Source: Dromiciops gliroides (lineage: Eukaryota > Chordata > Mammalia > Microbiotheria > Microbiotheriidae). Taken from it: 64,000 bases of DNA. The notes under the pieces were generated by a model. It ran no database searches and was not told where the DNA came from. It saw nothing but the letters and a program-made list of their open reading frames with translations. A program made the position numbers and the translations under genes. Where the stretch lies: the NCBI RefSeq assembly GCF_019393635.1, contig NC_057866.1, positions 171,648,403 through 171,712,402 of the forward strand, written 5' to 3'. The first letter of the stretch is position 1. The number at the start of each line of letters is the position of its first letter. Shown one piece after another: positions 11,776 to 23,999 of this stretch.

Positions 11776-14700
11776 GTTATAATAACTGTGAATGTGAATG
11801 GGATGAACTCTTCTATAAAATGGAAGTGAATTGCAGAGTGAATTAAAAACCAGAATCATACAATATGCTGTTTGCAAGAAACACATTTGAAGCAGAGAGA
11901 TACATGCAGAGTTAAGGTAAAAGTCTGGAGCAGAATATATTATGCTCAAGCCAAAGTAAAAAAAGCAGGGATAGCAATCCTTATCTCAGACAAAGCACAG
12001 CCAAAAATAGATCTCATTAAAAGAGATAAGGAAGGAAACTACATCTTGCTAAAAGGTACTATAGATAATGAAGCAATATCAATATTAAATATATATGTGC
12101 CAAGGGTATAGCATCCAGTTTCTTAGAGGAGATGTTAAATGAGTTACAAGAGGAATTAGACAGTAATACTATACTAGTGGGGGATTTGAATCTTCCCCTC
12201 TCAGAATTAGATAAATCTAGCCACAAAATAAATAAGAAAAAAGTTAGAGAGGTGAATAGAATACTAGAAAAGTTAGACCTGATAGATGTCTGGAGAAAAG
12301 TGAATGGGGATAGAAAGGAATATACCTTTTTCTCAGCAGTACATGGAAGATTTTCAAAAATCGACCATGTATTAGGGCACAAAAACATGATAGTCAAATG
12401 TAGAAAGGCAGTAATAGTAAATGCATCCTTCTCAGATCATGATGCAATAAAAATTACATGTAAGAAAGAGCCAGGGAAAAGTAGAATGAAAATCAATTGG
12501 AAACTAAATAATTTCATTCTAAAGAATGAATGGGTCATACAACAAATCATAGAAGCAATCAATAACTTTATCTAAGAGAATGACAATAATGAGACAACAT
12601 ACCAAAATCTATGGGATGCAGCCAAAGCAGTGCTTAGGGGAAAATGTATAGCTCTAACTGCTTACATGAATAAAAAAGAGAAAGAGGAGATCAATGCATT
12701 GGGCATGCAACTTTAAAAGCTAGAAAAAGAACAAATTAGAAATCCCCAATTAGATACTAAACCAGAGATCCTGAAAATTAAAGGAGAAATTGATAAAATT
12801 GAAAGCAAAAAAACTATAGAATTAATCAATAAAACTAAGAGCTGGTTTTATGAAAAAAAAAAACAAAATAGATAAAATATTTGTTAATTTGATTTTAAAA
12901 AAGAAAGAAGAAAACCAAATTACCAGTATCAAAAATGAAAGGGGTGATGTGGAAATTAAATCAATAATTAGGAATTATTTTGCCCAACTGTATGCCAATA
13001 AATTTGACAATCTAAATGAAATAGATAAATATTTACAAAAACACAAACTGCCCAGGTTAACTGAAGAGGAAATAAAATCCTTAAATAAGCCCATATTAGA
13101 AAAAGAAATTGAACAAGCCATTAATGAACTCCCTAAGAAAAAATCCCCAGGGCCAGATGGGTTCATAGGTGAATTTTACTAAACATTTAAAGAACAATTC
13201 CAATATCATACAATTTGGAAAAACAGGTGAAGAAGGAGTTCTACCAAAATCGTTTTATGACACAAATATGGTGGTGATACCAAAACCAGGCAAAGCAAAA
13301 ACAGAGAAAGAAAATTATAGACCAATCTCCCTAATGAATATTGATGCTAAAATCTTAAATAAGATATTAGCAAGGAGATTACAGCAAGTGATCACCAGGA
13401 TAATACACTATGACCAGGTGGGATTTATACCAGGAATGCAGGGCTGGTTCAACATTAGGAAAACTATTAACATAATCAACCACATCAATAAGAAAACCAA
13501 CCAAAATCATATGATTATCTCAATAGATGCAGGGAAAGCTTTTGACAAAATACAACACCCATTCCTAATAAAAACACTGGAGAGTTTAGGAATAGGGGGA
13601 GCTTTCCTTAAAATAATAAACAGTATCTACCTAAAGCCATCAGCAAGTATTATATGCAATGGAGATAAATTAGAGGCCTTCCCAATAAGATCAGGGGTGA
13701 AACAGGGATGTCCATTATCACCCCTATTATTTAATATTGTCCTAGAAATGTTAGCTTTAGCAATCAGAGAAGAGAAAGGAATTAAAGGAATTAGAATAGG
13801 CAAGGAGGGAACAAAACTATCACTCTTTGCAGATGATATGATGGTATACTTGAGGAATCCTCGAGAATCAACTCAAAAATTACTTGAAACAATTAACAAC
13901 TTTAGCAAAGTAGCAGGATATAAAATAAATGCACATAAATCATTAGCATTTCTATACATGACCAACAAAGTCCAGCAGCAAGAGATAGAAAGAGAAATTC
14001 CATTTAAAGTAATGGTAGATAATATAAAATACTTGGGAGTCTACTTGCCAAGACAAACCCAGGAACTCTATGAACACAACTACCAAACACTCTTCACACA
14101 AATCAAATCAGATCTAAATAATTGGAAAGATATCAATTGCTCATGGATAGGCAGAGCTAATAGAGTAAAAATGACAATACTACCTAAATTAATTTACTTA
14201 TTCAGTGTCATACCAATCAGACTACCTAAAATTATTTTATAGAGCTAGAAAAAATAATAACAAAATTCATCTGGAAAAACAAAAAGTCAAGAATATCAAG
14301 GAAAATAATGGGAAAAAATGCACAGGAAGGTGAGTTAGCTGTACCAAATCTGGAGCTTTACTATAAAGCAGCAGTCATCAAAACTATTTGCTACTGGCTA
14401 AGAAATAGAGTGGAGGAACAATGGAATAGGCTAGGCACAGGAGACACAATAGTAAATGACACTAGTAATGTAGTGTTTGATAAACCCAAAGACTCCAGCT
14501 TCTGGGATAGGAACTCAGTATTTGACAAAAACTGCTGGGAAAACTGGCAGATAGTATGGCAGAAATTAGGCATAGACCAACATCTTACACCTTATACTAA
14601 AATAAGGTCAAAATGGGTACATGATTTAGACATAAGAGGTGATACCATACATAAATTAGGAGAGGAAGAAAAAGTCTATCTTTCAGATCTTTGGAAAGGA

Positions 14701-15600
14701 AAATAGTTTATGACCAAACAAGAGACAGAGAATATTATAAGATGCAAAATGGATGATTTTGATTACATTAAATTAAAAGGTTTTGTACAAACAGAAGTAA
14801 TACATCCAAAATTAGAAGGGATGCAGAAAGCTGGGAAACAATTTTTATGGCCAATACTTCTGATAAAGGTCTCATTTCTAATAGATAGATAAATAGATAG
14901 ATAGATAAAAAATTCATATGAATCCAAGTCATTCCCCAATTGAGAAATGGTCAAAGGATATGAACATGCAGTTTTCTGATGAAGAAATCAAAGCTATCAC
15001 TTTCCATATGAAAAAATGCTCTAAATCACTATTGATTAGAGAGATGCAAATTAAAACAACTCTGATGTACCACCTGACACCTATCAGATAGGCTAATATG
15101 ACAAAAAAGCTAAATAATAAATGTTGGAGAAGCTGTGAGAAAATTGGAACACTAATGCATTGTTGGTGGAGCTGTGAACCAATCCAACCATTCTGGAGTA
15201 CAATTTGGAACTATGCCCAAAGGGCTATAAAGCTATGCATACCCTTTGACCCAGCAATACCACTTTGGGGTCTTTTTCCCAAAGAGATCATAAAAAGGGA
15301 AAAGGACCCACAGTTACAAAAATATTTTAGCTGCTCTTTTTGTGGTAGCAAAGAATTGGAAATTGAGGGGTTCCCCATCAATTGGGGAATGGCTGAACAA
15401 GTTGTGGTATTTGAATGTAATGGAATTCTATAGTGTTGTAAGAAACAATGAGCAGGAGGAGTTCAGAGAAACCTGGAAGGACTTGCATGAACTGATGATG
15501 AGAGGAGCAGAACCAGAACATTGTACACAGTATCATCAACATTGTGTGTTGATCAACTGTGATGGAGTAGATTCTTCTCACCAATGCAATGGTAAAGAAG
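11776..15600 (+). pseudogene. L1 ORF2 (endonuclease and reverse transcriptase), multiply broken
   Basis: The endonuclease N-terminus (ITVNVNGMN near 11,782, then QETHL near 11,873) is followed by the SKIDHVLG and SDHDAI motifs at about 12,355-12,450. Reverse transcriptase blocks include GKAFDKIQ (about 13,530), [14 protein letters not shown] (about 13,695) and the catalytic FADD at 13,826-13,837. The Cys-rich end around HCWWSC is near 15,165. A TGA follows the N-terminal endonuclease block near 11,840. Other stops fall at about 12,110, 12,573 and 12,714, a frameshift at about 13,170, and more stops after 14,240. Each domain is readable but the frame is not continuous. Confidence 0.9.
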
Positions 15601-15809
15601 AGTTCCAGGGGACTCATGATGGAAGGGGATTTCCAAATACAGAAAAAAAAAAGAACTGTGGAATATAGATGCTGATTGAACCCTGCTATTTCTTTTGTTT
15701 TCGGTGCTTTTGTTTCTTTATTTGGAGGTTTTTCCTCATTGCTCTGATTCTTCTCTTATAACATGCTTAATGCAGAAATATGTTTAATGTTATTATATAT
15801 GTATATACA

Positions 15810-15812
15810 TAT

Positions 15813-15843
<31 letters not shown>
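15810..15843. repeat. (CA)n in the L1 3' UTR
   Basis: A run of CACA dinucleotides lies in the L1 3' untranslated region, next to the stretch CTATATCAGATTG that marks this L1 family's tail. Confidence 0.9.
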
Positions 15844-15847
<4 letters not shown>

Positions 15848-16008
15848 ACCTATATCAGATTGTCTGCTATCTAGGGGAGGGGATAGGGAGGGGAGGGAAG
15901 GAGAAAAATCTGAAATTGAAAAAATTGTATAAACAAATGTTGAAAACTATCTTTACATGTAACTGGAAAAAAAATAAAATAATTTTATCAGAAAAAAATA
16001 ATAAATAG

Positions 16009-16150
16009 TGCCAAAATGGGTGTAATAGTAATTAATATATAAATAACCATTAATATATAATTTTGTAATAATCTTAGTAAACTCAGTCTAGTCCCCCAAT
16101 AATTTAGCTAAAAACAGTTGGAGATCCAATAATTTAAATAAAACAGTAAG
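16009..16150. repeat. LTR-like repeat, 3' part after the L1
   Basis: AT-rich sequence continues the repeat interrupted at 9,607. It holds no gene. The assignment rests on its position directly after the L1 target duplication. Confidence 0.4.
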
Positions 16151-16152
16151 CC

Positions 16153-16290
16153 TGGGGCAGCTAGGTGGCCCAGTGGATAAAGCACTGGCCCTAAATTCAG
16201 GGGGACCTGAGTTCAAATCCGGCCTTAAACACTTGACACTTACTAGCTGTGTGACTCTGGGCAAGTCACTTAACCCTCATTGCCCTGCAA
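16153..16290 (+). repeat. Marsupial SINE
   Basis: A full-length SINE runs from TGGGGCAGCTAGGTGG to the CATTGCCCTGC end. Its poly(A) tail has grown into the purine array that follows. Confidence 0.92.
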
Positions 16291-16292
16291 AA

Positions 16293-16388
<96 letters not shown>

Positions 16389-16443
16389 GAAGGAAGGAAG
16401 GAAGGAAGGAAGGAAGGAAGGAAGGAAGGAAGGAAGGAAGGAA

Positions 16444-16541
<98 letters not shown>

Positions 16542-16556
16542 AGGAAAGAAAGAAAA
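16289..16556. repeat. Expanded GA-rich microsatellite grown from a SINE tail
   Basis: Blocks of (GAAA), (GA), (GAAA), (GGAA) and (GAAA) units form an almost unbroken 268-bp polypurine strand. Such mirror-like polypurine runs can form triplex DNA; whether this one does is not shown. Long open frames on both strands here are artefacts. Confidence 0.97.
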
Positions 16557-16724
16557 CAAATGTGTAATTCAGGGCTGTAGCTAGTCAGGTTTGGGTTTAG
16601 AAAATGTAGGGAATACACAAAGGACAAGGAATAGAAGCAGGTTGGGTTGTGAGTGACTTAGGGGGACTTCCTTAAGTGTTTTTTCCTTTGCCAATAGCCT
16701 TTCTTAGTCAGGTTTCCTCTAGAA

Positions 16725-16915
16725 CAAGGCTTCATAAACTGTGGTTCATTACCCCACATGAGTTCATGTAACTGAGTGTGGGGGTTGCAAAAAAAATTTA
16801 GCAACAGTAAAAGGTTGTGTGTACCTATTTTATACACCTACATACTCGGGGTCATGTACAAATTTATTACCCAATAAAAAAGAAGTAATGAGTGGAAAAA
16901 GTTTAAGAAGCCCTG
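16725..16915 (+). mobile_element. hAT-type nonautonomous DNA element (MITE)
   Basis: The 191-bp element starts CAAGGCTTCATAAACT and ends with the inverse of CAGGGCTTCTTAAACT. It is flanked by CTCTAGAA (16,717-16,724) and CTCTAGAG (16,916-16,923), an 8-bp target duplication with one change. Short CA..TG inverted ends and 8-bp duplications are hallmarks of hAT transposons. It encodes no protein. Confidence 0.88.
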
Positions 16916-16923
16916 CTCTAGAG

Positions 16924-17324
16924 CATGGAGTTAGAGATTACAGTGCCCTTTGACTTCCTGTGGTCTACATCATTTCCAGACCTCTTGTTCTGTTAAGCTA
17001 GGTCTCCCCCTTCCAATCTCTTTTGGCTACTTTAAAACATGGGTTATGAATGGGAATAAAGGGTACTGAATGGAAATTACCTGATAGAAGGCAATTACTC
17101 AAATGAAGGGACCAAAAGAACTCAAAATCTCTTCAGCCACTGATGGGTAGATCTCCTTCACATGAAAAGACATAGCAGCAAGAGCAATAATACCTTAGTG
17201 CCAAAAAATTGAAGAGTAAAATGGCAGATAGTTGTGAGAAATATTTCTTTTTTCGTGTATTTTTTTTCAAATGAGACGTAAAGACAATTTTTAACATTCT
17301 TTTTGTTTTTGTTGTTGTCGTTGT
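16924..17324. other. Unassigned DNA
   Basis: No gene or repeat was recognised between the hAT element and the next SINE. Confidence 0.4.
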
Positions 17325-17462
17325 TTTGTGGGCAATGAGGGTTAATTGACTTGCCCAGGTCATACAGCTAGTAAGTGTCAAGTGTCTGAGGACTGATTTG
17401 AACTCAGGTACTCCTGAATCCAGGGTTGGTGCTTTAACCACGGTGCCATCTAGTTGCCCTCA
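17325..17462 (-). repeat. Marsupial SINE, antisense
   Basis: The reverse complement shows the head GGGCAACTAGATGGC and the body up to CAATTAACCCTCATTGCC. An open frame that crosses it (17,133-17,441) is a by-product. Confidence 0.9.
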
Positions 17463-17849
17463 TTCGGTTTTTAAAATAAAATTTTGACTTCCAAATTTTT
17501 TTCTTTGTCTCCTACTCTTCCCTCTCCCCTACAATTTGATAGTGTATACTTGAGTCTTAATTGTCTGGAATAAAGGAGCCACTACCCAATCACTCACTTT
17601 ATTTCTTTACTCCTTAACTTTTCTATTTCTAATATAAAGTCTGCTTCAATTGACTCATTTTTAAATAAAGGGTTTGGTGGATCCCCCACCATTTCATTCA
17701 GATTTCACATATGCTTCCTCACCTTCCTACCCTCACTGCTCGTCTCCAGTGGGGGAATCAAGATCAAATCAACTCTGTCATTATTCCTGGAAGGGATATG
17801 TCCATGTCCTCCTCAATGGCCCCACTCACCATCTCTGCTAGAACTTTAC

Positions 17850-17985
17850 AGGTTGGGGTGTAGTAGATAGAACACTTGCCCTAGAGGCAGGACCTGCATT
17901 CAAATCCAGCCTCAGATACTTGCTAACTGTGACCCTAAGCAAGTCACTTAACCCCGATTGCATTAAAACAAACAAAAAACAAACA
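17850..17985 (+). repeat. Diverged marsupial SINE
   Basis: The body GTAGTAGATAGAACACTTGCCCTAG to AAGCAAGTCACTTAACCCC and an A-rich tail are recognisable, but the head is poorly conserved. It is an older copy than its neighbours. Confidence 0.8.
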
Positions 17986-18118
17986 AAGAAAAAGAAAGAA
18001 AGAAGTTTATAGACCTGTATTCACTTTCTTGGTAACTACTCCTGTATCTCTATTGTCTCCCCTAATAGAATATAAGCTCCTTGAGAGCAGAGACTGTCTC
18101 TGAATATGTATTTTAGGG

Positions 18119-18301
18119 CAAGACTCCTTAAACTTTTTCCACTCAGAACCCCTTTGCACCCAGTAAATTTTTATGTGACTCCAGGTATATAGGAAATAAA
18201 ATAGGAATATATAGCCTTTTACTGTTGCCAAATTTTTCATGACCCCCACATTCTGTTACATCACCCATATGGGGTCACAACCCACCTTTTAAGAAACCTT
18301 G
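18119..18301 (-). mobile_element. Second hAT-type MITE, inverted relative to the first
   Basis: The 183-bp element starts CAAGACTCCTTAAACT and ends AAGAAACCTTG. A perfect 8-bp target duplication TTTTAGGG lies at 18,111-18,118 and 18,302-18,309. The inner sequence (CATATGGGGTCAC, TTTTACTGTTGCC) is the reverse complement of parts of the element at 16,725-16,915. Confidence 0.9.
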
Positions 18302-18309
18302 TTTTAGGG

Positions 18310-18606
18310 AGTCAAGATAGCAGAATGAAGGATCACAACTGCCAAAATTTCCCCAAAATCTCTCCTACAGAATGACCACAGAAATTGCCAAATCAAATTT
18401 TGAGCTGAAAAGCCAACAAAAAGTCACAGTGAGTCATTTTTCCAGGCCAGGGAATCTTAGGAAAATAGATAGAGAGGTCTGCAGACCCTGAGTTTGCAAC
18501 TGCTATGCTGGAAGCAGCACAAACAAGAGTAACAGTAGAGGTACTGGGCACCCCAACACAAAAGGACAGGAAGGGGACTAAACACCTATTCTAAAAAGAT
18601 ATATAC
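18310..18606 (+). repeat. LINE 5'-end-like fragment (tentative)
   Basis: It starts GAGTCAAGATAGCAGAATG, similar in style to the GGAGCCAAGATGGC starts of mammalian L1 5' UTRs. It is cut off by a SINE fragment. No coding sequence is present. Confidence 0.4.
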
Positions 18607-18610
18607 TGAG

Positions 18611-18672
18611 GGCAGCTAGGTGGCGCAGTGGATAGAGCACCAGCCCTGAAGTCAGGAGGACCTGAGTTCAAA
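18611..18672 (+). repeat. Truncated SINE (head only)
   Basis: Only the first 62 bp of the marsupial SINE are present, from GGGCAGCTAGGTGGCGCAG to GAGTTCAAA. Confidence 0.85.
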
Positions 18673-19600
18673 ATGTGATATTTTCCAAGAAGCCCATAAA
18701 TGGTAGGTTGGCATGAAGGTGGAAATTTGGGAGATTTCCTTCTTCTATATATGGGGTTCTAGGGCCTCAAACTTCTCAAATGACCTCTTCTACCAAACTT
18801 CCCCTTTCCTCCTAGGGAAGGATATGTTTTTATATCTCACTGAAAAAAATGGAGATCATACTTCCTGAAATCCTTCTCCTCCCCAACTATACTTTTCAAA
18901 TCACCTCAGAAGAAACCCCTATCTTCCCTTTCTTTGTTCCAGTCAAAAAAGCATGTGCTCTTCATCTCTGCAATATCTATGTCTCTACCGTGACCTTGAT
19001 TCCATTTTTTGTCATCTCTTCCTAATGATTGTTTCTTCCATATTCCCTTTTCTCCTAAAATTTAGCCTGACTTATTTTCAGCTGCCTATCAACTCATCCA
19101 CATCTGACATATTTTAATAAAAACAAAGAAATCCCCATTTACTTGGTCTTCAAGCTATTGTCTTATATTTCCATTCTTTTTCTCAGTCAGATACCTAAAT
19201 GGGAAAAAAGTGTAAAGTTTCTATACTTATTGCTTCCACATTCTCACCTCCAACTCATTTCTAAACCCTTTGTTTAAACACCTTCCATTCCCATCATTCA
19301 ATGAAAACTACTTACTCTCTTCAGTTACCTATTATTTCTCTAGAGTATTGAACAGTGTTTATTACCTTTCTTCTTCTGAATACTCTCACTTTCCTATGTT
19401 GTGGTGGCTTCATGCCAAGATCTGGTTTGTAGTTACAGTTTCTGTTTCCTGTCATCCAGGAATATTAATGGCTATTAATGGTTTATCGTCCCTGGCTACC
19501 ATTTCCTTAAACTTCTGTTGATAATGTTTGTTGATAAGGACTCAAGCCCTCTGGTGGATAAGAACTTAGATCTTAGTTTATCTGTTAATCCTTTTAGTCT
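18673..19600. other. Unassigned DNA, perhaps partly LTR
   Basis: No gene was recognised. On the minus strand this is the region beyond a polypurine tract-like GAAAAGGGGGTAG at about 19,610, so part of it could be an LTR of the ERV fragment next door. I cannot confirm an LTR by a second copy. Confidence 0.3.
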
Positions 19601-19604
19601 CCTC

Positions 19605-20345
19605 CATCACTACCCCCTTTTCATATACCCTGGGAAAAGGGACAAAGGTAATTTCTTCCATATCAGCTTCCTGCTGAGTGTGGATGATATAGGGACCCAT
19701 GGGGGTCCATGAGTAGAGAGAGATCTAGGAGATAGAGTAAAAAGCCTTCATGGTGTTCCCTAAGGGATGTATGGAAACTATATGGGATGCCACAAATGAA
19801 GAAATAAGATTACAAATGCAAGGGACACAACACAAGACACAAAGGATTAACAGACCAAGGGGCAACAAGGATCCTAATACAGAATACATCCAAGAGGTCC
19901 ACGAAAACTGGACAAAGTAAATAGTTGCAAATGAGTTTCAACCATTCAGGTGGAGACATAGCGTAACCTCAGTACATAGTGTTCAACTTTCAACAAGAAT
20001 TGTCGATGTACACAAAGCAGGAAGTGCTCTGAACCATACAGACTCTGCCTTCCTCAGCCAACACCTTTGACAGAGAATTTAAAGATTCTTCCAATTCTTG
20101 TAACCCTAATGTAGTGAAATTAGAAATTTGTACTATTGCCAATGTTAAATTTGTAAGCACAGCCTCATGTTCAAGACACCCAACCTAGGGAATAGTGAGG
20201 GTGGCAGTCTTCTGGACCCACCAAAGAAAATTATCCCAGGTTCCTCTTTTTTTTACTCTAGTATGAGAAGAGGGGATAGGATTCTTGCTCTGGGATCCAA
20301 ATAGCCCAAGGTACATTCACCATAATTAACATATGGGCTTAAGCA
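19605..20345 (-). mobile_element. ERV fossil: env transmembrane-region remnant
   Basis: On the minus strand this encodes degraded retroviral Env transmembrane-type sequence. It resembles the env remnant at 35.7-36.2 kb in the left palindrome arm (NLT-AI, LGLQ-L and CC-PCIC type stretches). A polypurine tract-like run closes it at about 19,610. It is broken in many places and old. The family is likely class I (gammaretrovirus-like). Confidence 0.6.
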
Positions 20346-23300
20346 GGTGGTAATTAAAACTGAAGCCTTGTGAAAGTGCATCCCTTTGGGTAAAAGATTG
20401 AACAAGAGATGGATTTCAAAAGAGCAGTAACATTACCACTCCATTCACTACTTGAATTACAAGAAAACGGTGGACCTGTTCTTAGGCCATTCTTCCTGTA
20501 ATGCTCTATGCCACATACAGCACAGTTTGATAAGCTTTCCTCTGGTCATGGTTGTTTTTGTTGTAAGTTTTCCCTCATCACAATCCATGAGTAGCTTTTC
20601 CTTATGGGGAATCCTGGGGAATACCACTCATTCTAATCTTCTCCATGACATTCAGAACTTTCCATACCACATAACAAAGCTGGGCAAGACTAAGAATGGG
20701 AATAAAAAAAAATCATTAAATTCAAACTGACTAAGGGTAAACATGACCTTTCCCCTGCTTGTCTGATTAGCAAAAACTAAAGTTAGAAAAAGGGTACTTA
20801 GGAAGTTTAAAAATTTCCGTTTGAAAATCTAAAGGGAAAACAGCCAGTACTCAGCACTACTTTGGAATATAAAGGGACAGGCTAGGGGAAAATTTCTTAC
20901 CCAACCTGAAGATCAGAAGATTGGGTTCCAGCTTTCCTCTTCGTGGTTCACCAAACTGTGAAGTTTAAAATCTAATGTGCGTCCATACCGGCCCCCTCCC
21001 CAAGTTGTGGGGAAGAAACTAGCTAAGATTTACTGATAAATTCAGTAAGAGTTTAGGCTTTTAAGTACTTGTTAAAGGGTAAAGATAACACATGTACTAC
21101 CGTAACTCCAGAAAAGTCTATCTACTTTCCTATCTTTTTTTCTGTCTGCCACAAAACCAAAGTCATGGATGAAAAAAGGGTGATCCAGGGAGCCCGCCTC
21201 ACTTTCCTACTTCCTGTTTCCCTCTCTGAAAAGGGGAGGTGCATCAAGCTGATTGGTTGAGGGTGGTTTTGTGTTAGTGTTGTAGTCCACAGCCTCTGAG
21301 AACAACACCCCACTCAGAGCCAGCCAGGGTCGGTCTAGACTTAATCATCCTTAAGTAGGTTCTCAGTCAGTCTCTCAGTCTCACCCAATTAAATCAATTC
21401 CAAATCAATCTTCAAGTGGGGGCCCCTGATTGTCTGCTAAAACACCGCTCCATCCCTTCCTCCTACACACAATCTGGAACCTGATTAGTGTTCCACCTAC
21501 ACTCTCTTGGAAGCCATTAATCAAAGATAAAAAGGAGATTTCCGCCCAGGCAAATTTTATTTCAAAAAGCTCAAACTCTCCTAATAGCAGAAATCATTAT
21601 TTTAAAATATTAAGTGGTCAACAAAAGTAATTCATGACATTTAATAAATGTTTATGCCAAATTTATGAAAGCAGTTGAAAACATCACATTCTGAACATCT
21701 GAACAGGTCCCTGCCTTTCACGTGTTAAATTCCCCTCTGTATTCCCTGGTTCAGAGAAGTCTGTTTGAGAAAGAGGTTGAGAAATGATCATATCCAAATG
21801 ATTATTTTTCTAATGAGTGCATAGAGACCCATAATTCAGTAAAGGAGAAACCAAATCTCACTGAAGCCCAGTTTTAAGTTAAATGTTGGAGCTGCTAATT
21901 AGTGATGAAAAACGAACACATTTTTAAACAGAAGTATGGAACCAGAAATAAACTTTGTCTTTATTATATTCCAAATAGAAATCTTTGCCCTGTCCTTGGG
22001 GAAGCCTGAACCTCTCCAGTAACTATTTTTTCTATCCTTTCCTCCTTTTTCTGTTTGTGCTGCTATCCTAATAGACTCTGCACCTTGAAACAAGGTGATG
22101 ACCTTCCTGCCCAGGAGATGGTGACTCTTATTATTTCCTCATGTCCATTAAAAAGGAAAAGTAATATTCCCAAGTAGGATGCTTACCTTTACTTCTAAGT
22201 GCTTTCTTTCAGAGTTTGCACCTCCACATGTAAGCTAGAAAGAGTCAGGCTCTAGACCTGAGCTGAAATAAATTTGGAGTCCCTAGTATCTGTCTGGATT
22301 CACACCTACAAAGTATGACTGTGCTGGTGTCTCACTATGATTAAAAGCTCTTCTCAATAACCACATGCCAGACACATATTCACAACTGACCTGAAGTTTT
22401 GGAGGCAATAACATTATGCAACAAGCACTTTAAATGTTTTTTACATGTAAGGCACTAGGTTATATCCTCAAAATTCAAGAGTCAGAACTGCTTTTAAGTG
22501 TACTAAGGGAGGACAGAGAGAAAAAGATATGTCCACAAATTATTAATGTGATGATAATTAGAATATGATATATTCAAATAGTAATTCCTGATATCTTGTG
22601 GTATATTTCCAAAAAGACTTTCTAATAATCATCTTTTAAACAAATTAAAAGTCATATGAGTAAATCATTAAATGTTTCAAGATATCAGTTTTAAATATCA
22701 AAAGCCACAGTACAACAGATTCATGATACAAATAGTACATTAGGTAGATGTTCAAATTTATGGAGGAGGAGGATGAGTTATAATGTTCCAATGTTTTGGG
22801 GGGATACCTTTTAGATACATGAGTAGTTATTGAAAAGGTAGTTGGAAAAATAATTATGAGTTCAGTGTGAGTTTTGGTTTGATAAAACAATTTTGGAGTC
22901 TTTGTCAAGGTGGAAATTGAAACCATGGGAGTAGATGAGATAGCCAAAGTAAAAAATAGGAGGCTAAAATAAATGTAAAGAAATTTATAGGGAGGCATCA
23001 AATTTTACTGGTAGCAAATTCAGATCTTGGACCATATGTTTGATTTTTATGACCTTTCAGTCTCACTTAGATTACATAGCCAATCAGGGGCATTCTTTAG
23101 AAACTGATATATGAAAATAAAACATTTCATGGGGAAAGGATTCATTGAGAAGAGGGGGATCAGTCAAGGGAGAAAGGAATAGCATTGTGAATGCAAATGA
23201 CAATATTGCAACAATAGTCCCCATTCAAAGGCAGGAGAATAAGGGAAGAAACCAAATAATTTTACAATTGTCAAGATAGTCCTTCTAGACAAAACTGTAG

Positions 23301-23830
23301 TGTCTCTTATCCAAGAACAGCAAGTAGGTGTTATAACAGAGGATGGGACAACATGTTTTACCGTGTCCTTTCATAAGCTGGTAATGTATTATTTCTCCTT
23401 ACTTTTCCCTATTAGGCTACCAGATTAGTCAATGACGATGTTGCAAAGTAATTATGATTTTTATCTCCCACCCCCTCACAAACACAATTAGATATATAAA
23501 TCTGGGAATCATCCACATAGACAAAATAGTGGACTCTATGGTGTTTGCTGAGAGAATGCAAGACAAAAGCAACTAGGACAAAGCATTGGTGTGCATCTAC
23601 ATAGAGATGACAGGATATGGAAAATGAGCTATCTAAAGGAAACTGAAGAACAGTCTAAAAGAGTAGAACCAGGAGAAAGTGGTTATGAAAGCACAGCAAG
23701 AGTGTCAAGGAAGAAGTATGGTGTCAGCAGTGTTAATTGCTGAAGAGATGCCAAGAAGAACCAAGAAAACAATTGAGGAAGATAATTTTGTTTTAATATC
23801 TCTCTCCTCTGAACAATACACCTAAAAATG
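20346..23830. other. Unassigned intergenic DNA
   Basis: About 3.5 kb in which no host gene was recognised. The piece at about 21,240-21,440 (TCTCAGTCTCACCCAATTAAAT and CAAGTGGGGGCCCC) has the look of an LTR end, but no second copy in the window supports this. Small open frames here (20,452, 21,069, 21,430, 22,645) have no motifs. Confidence 0.35.
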
Positions 23831-23945
23831 TGTTATATATGAAATGCAAAATGGATTATTTCTATTATATTAAATTAAATATTTTTGTACAAACAGAAGA
23901 AACACTTCCAAAATTAGAAGGGAGGCATAAATAAATAAATTTCCA
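23830..23945 (+). repeat. Short L1 ORF2 fragment
   Basis: It matches the full-length L1 at about 14,735-14,830 (GATGCAAAATGGATGATTTTG and ACAAACAGAAGTAATAC). It is about 115 bp and isolated. Confidence 0.75.
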
Positions 23946-23999
23946 GAAGAAAATGAAACAAATCACAATCTAGATACAGTGTCAATAAGAATACATGTA

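Larger units (their letters stand above)
9608..15996 (+). mobile_element. Full-length L1 retrotransposon, inactive
   Basis: The element is about 6.4 kb with a 5' UTR starting GGGGTGGAGCCAAATTGCGG, ORF1, ORF2, a 3' UTR and an A-rich end. A 12-bp target duplication AATAATAAATAG flanks it at 9,596-9,607 and 15,997-16,008. ORF1 and ORF2 both carry stops and frameshifts (see their entries), so it cannot move by itself. It landed in an LTR-like repeat whose sequence resumes after the 3' duplication. Several shorter L1 tails in the window match its 3' end. Confidence 0.93.

Noticed and set aside
16173-16627. Long open frames on both strands over the purine array
   Set aside because: They are Lys-Glu-Arg or Phe-Leu-Ser repeats forced by a microsatellite, with no domain and no conservation.
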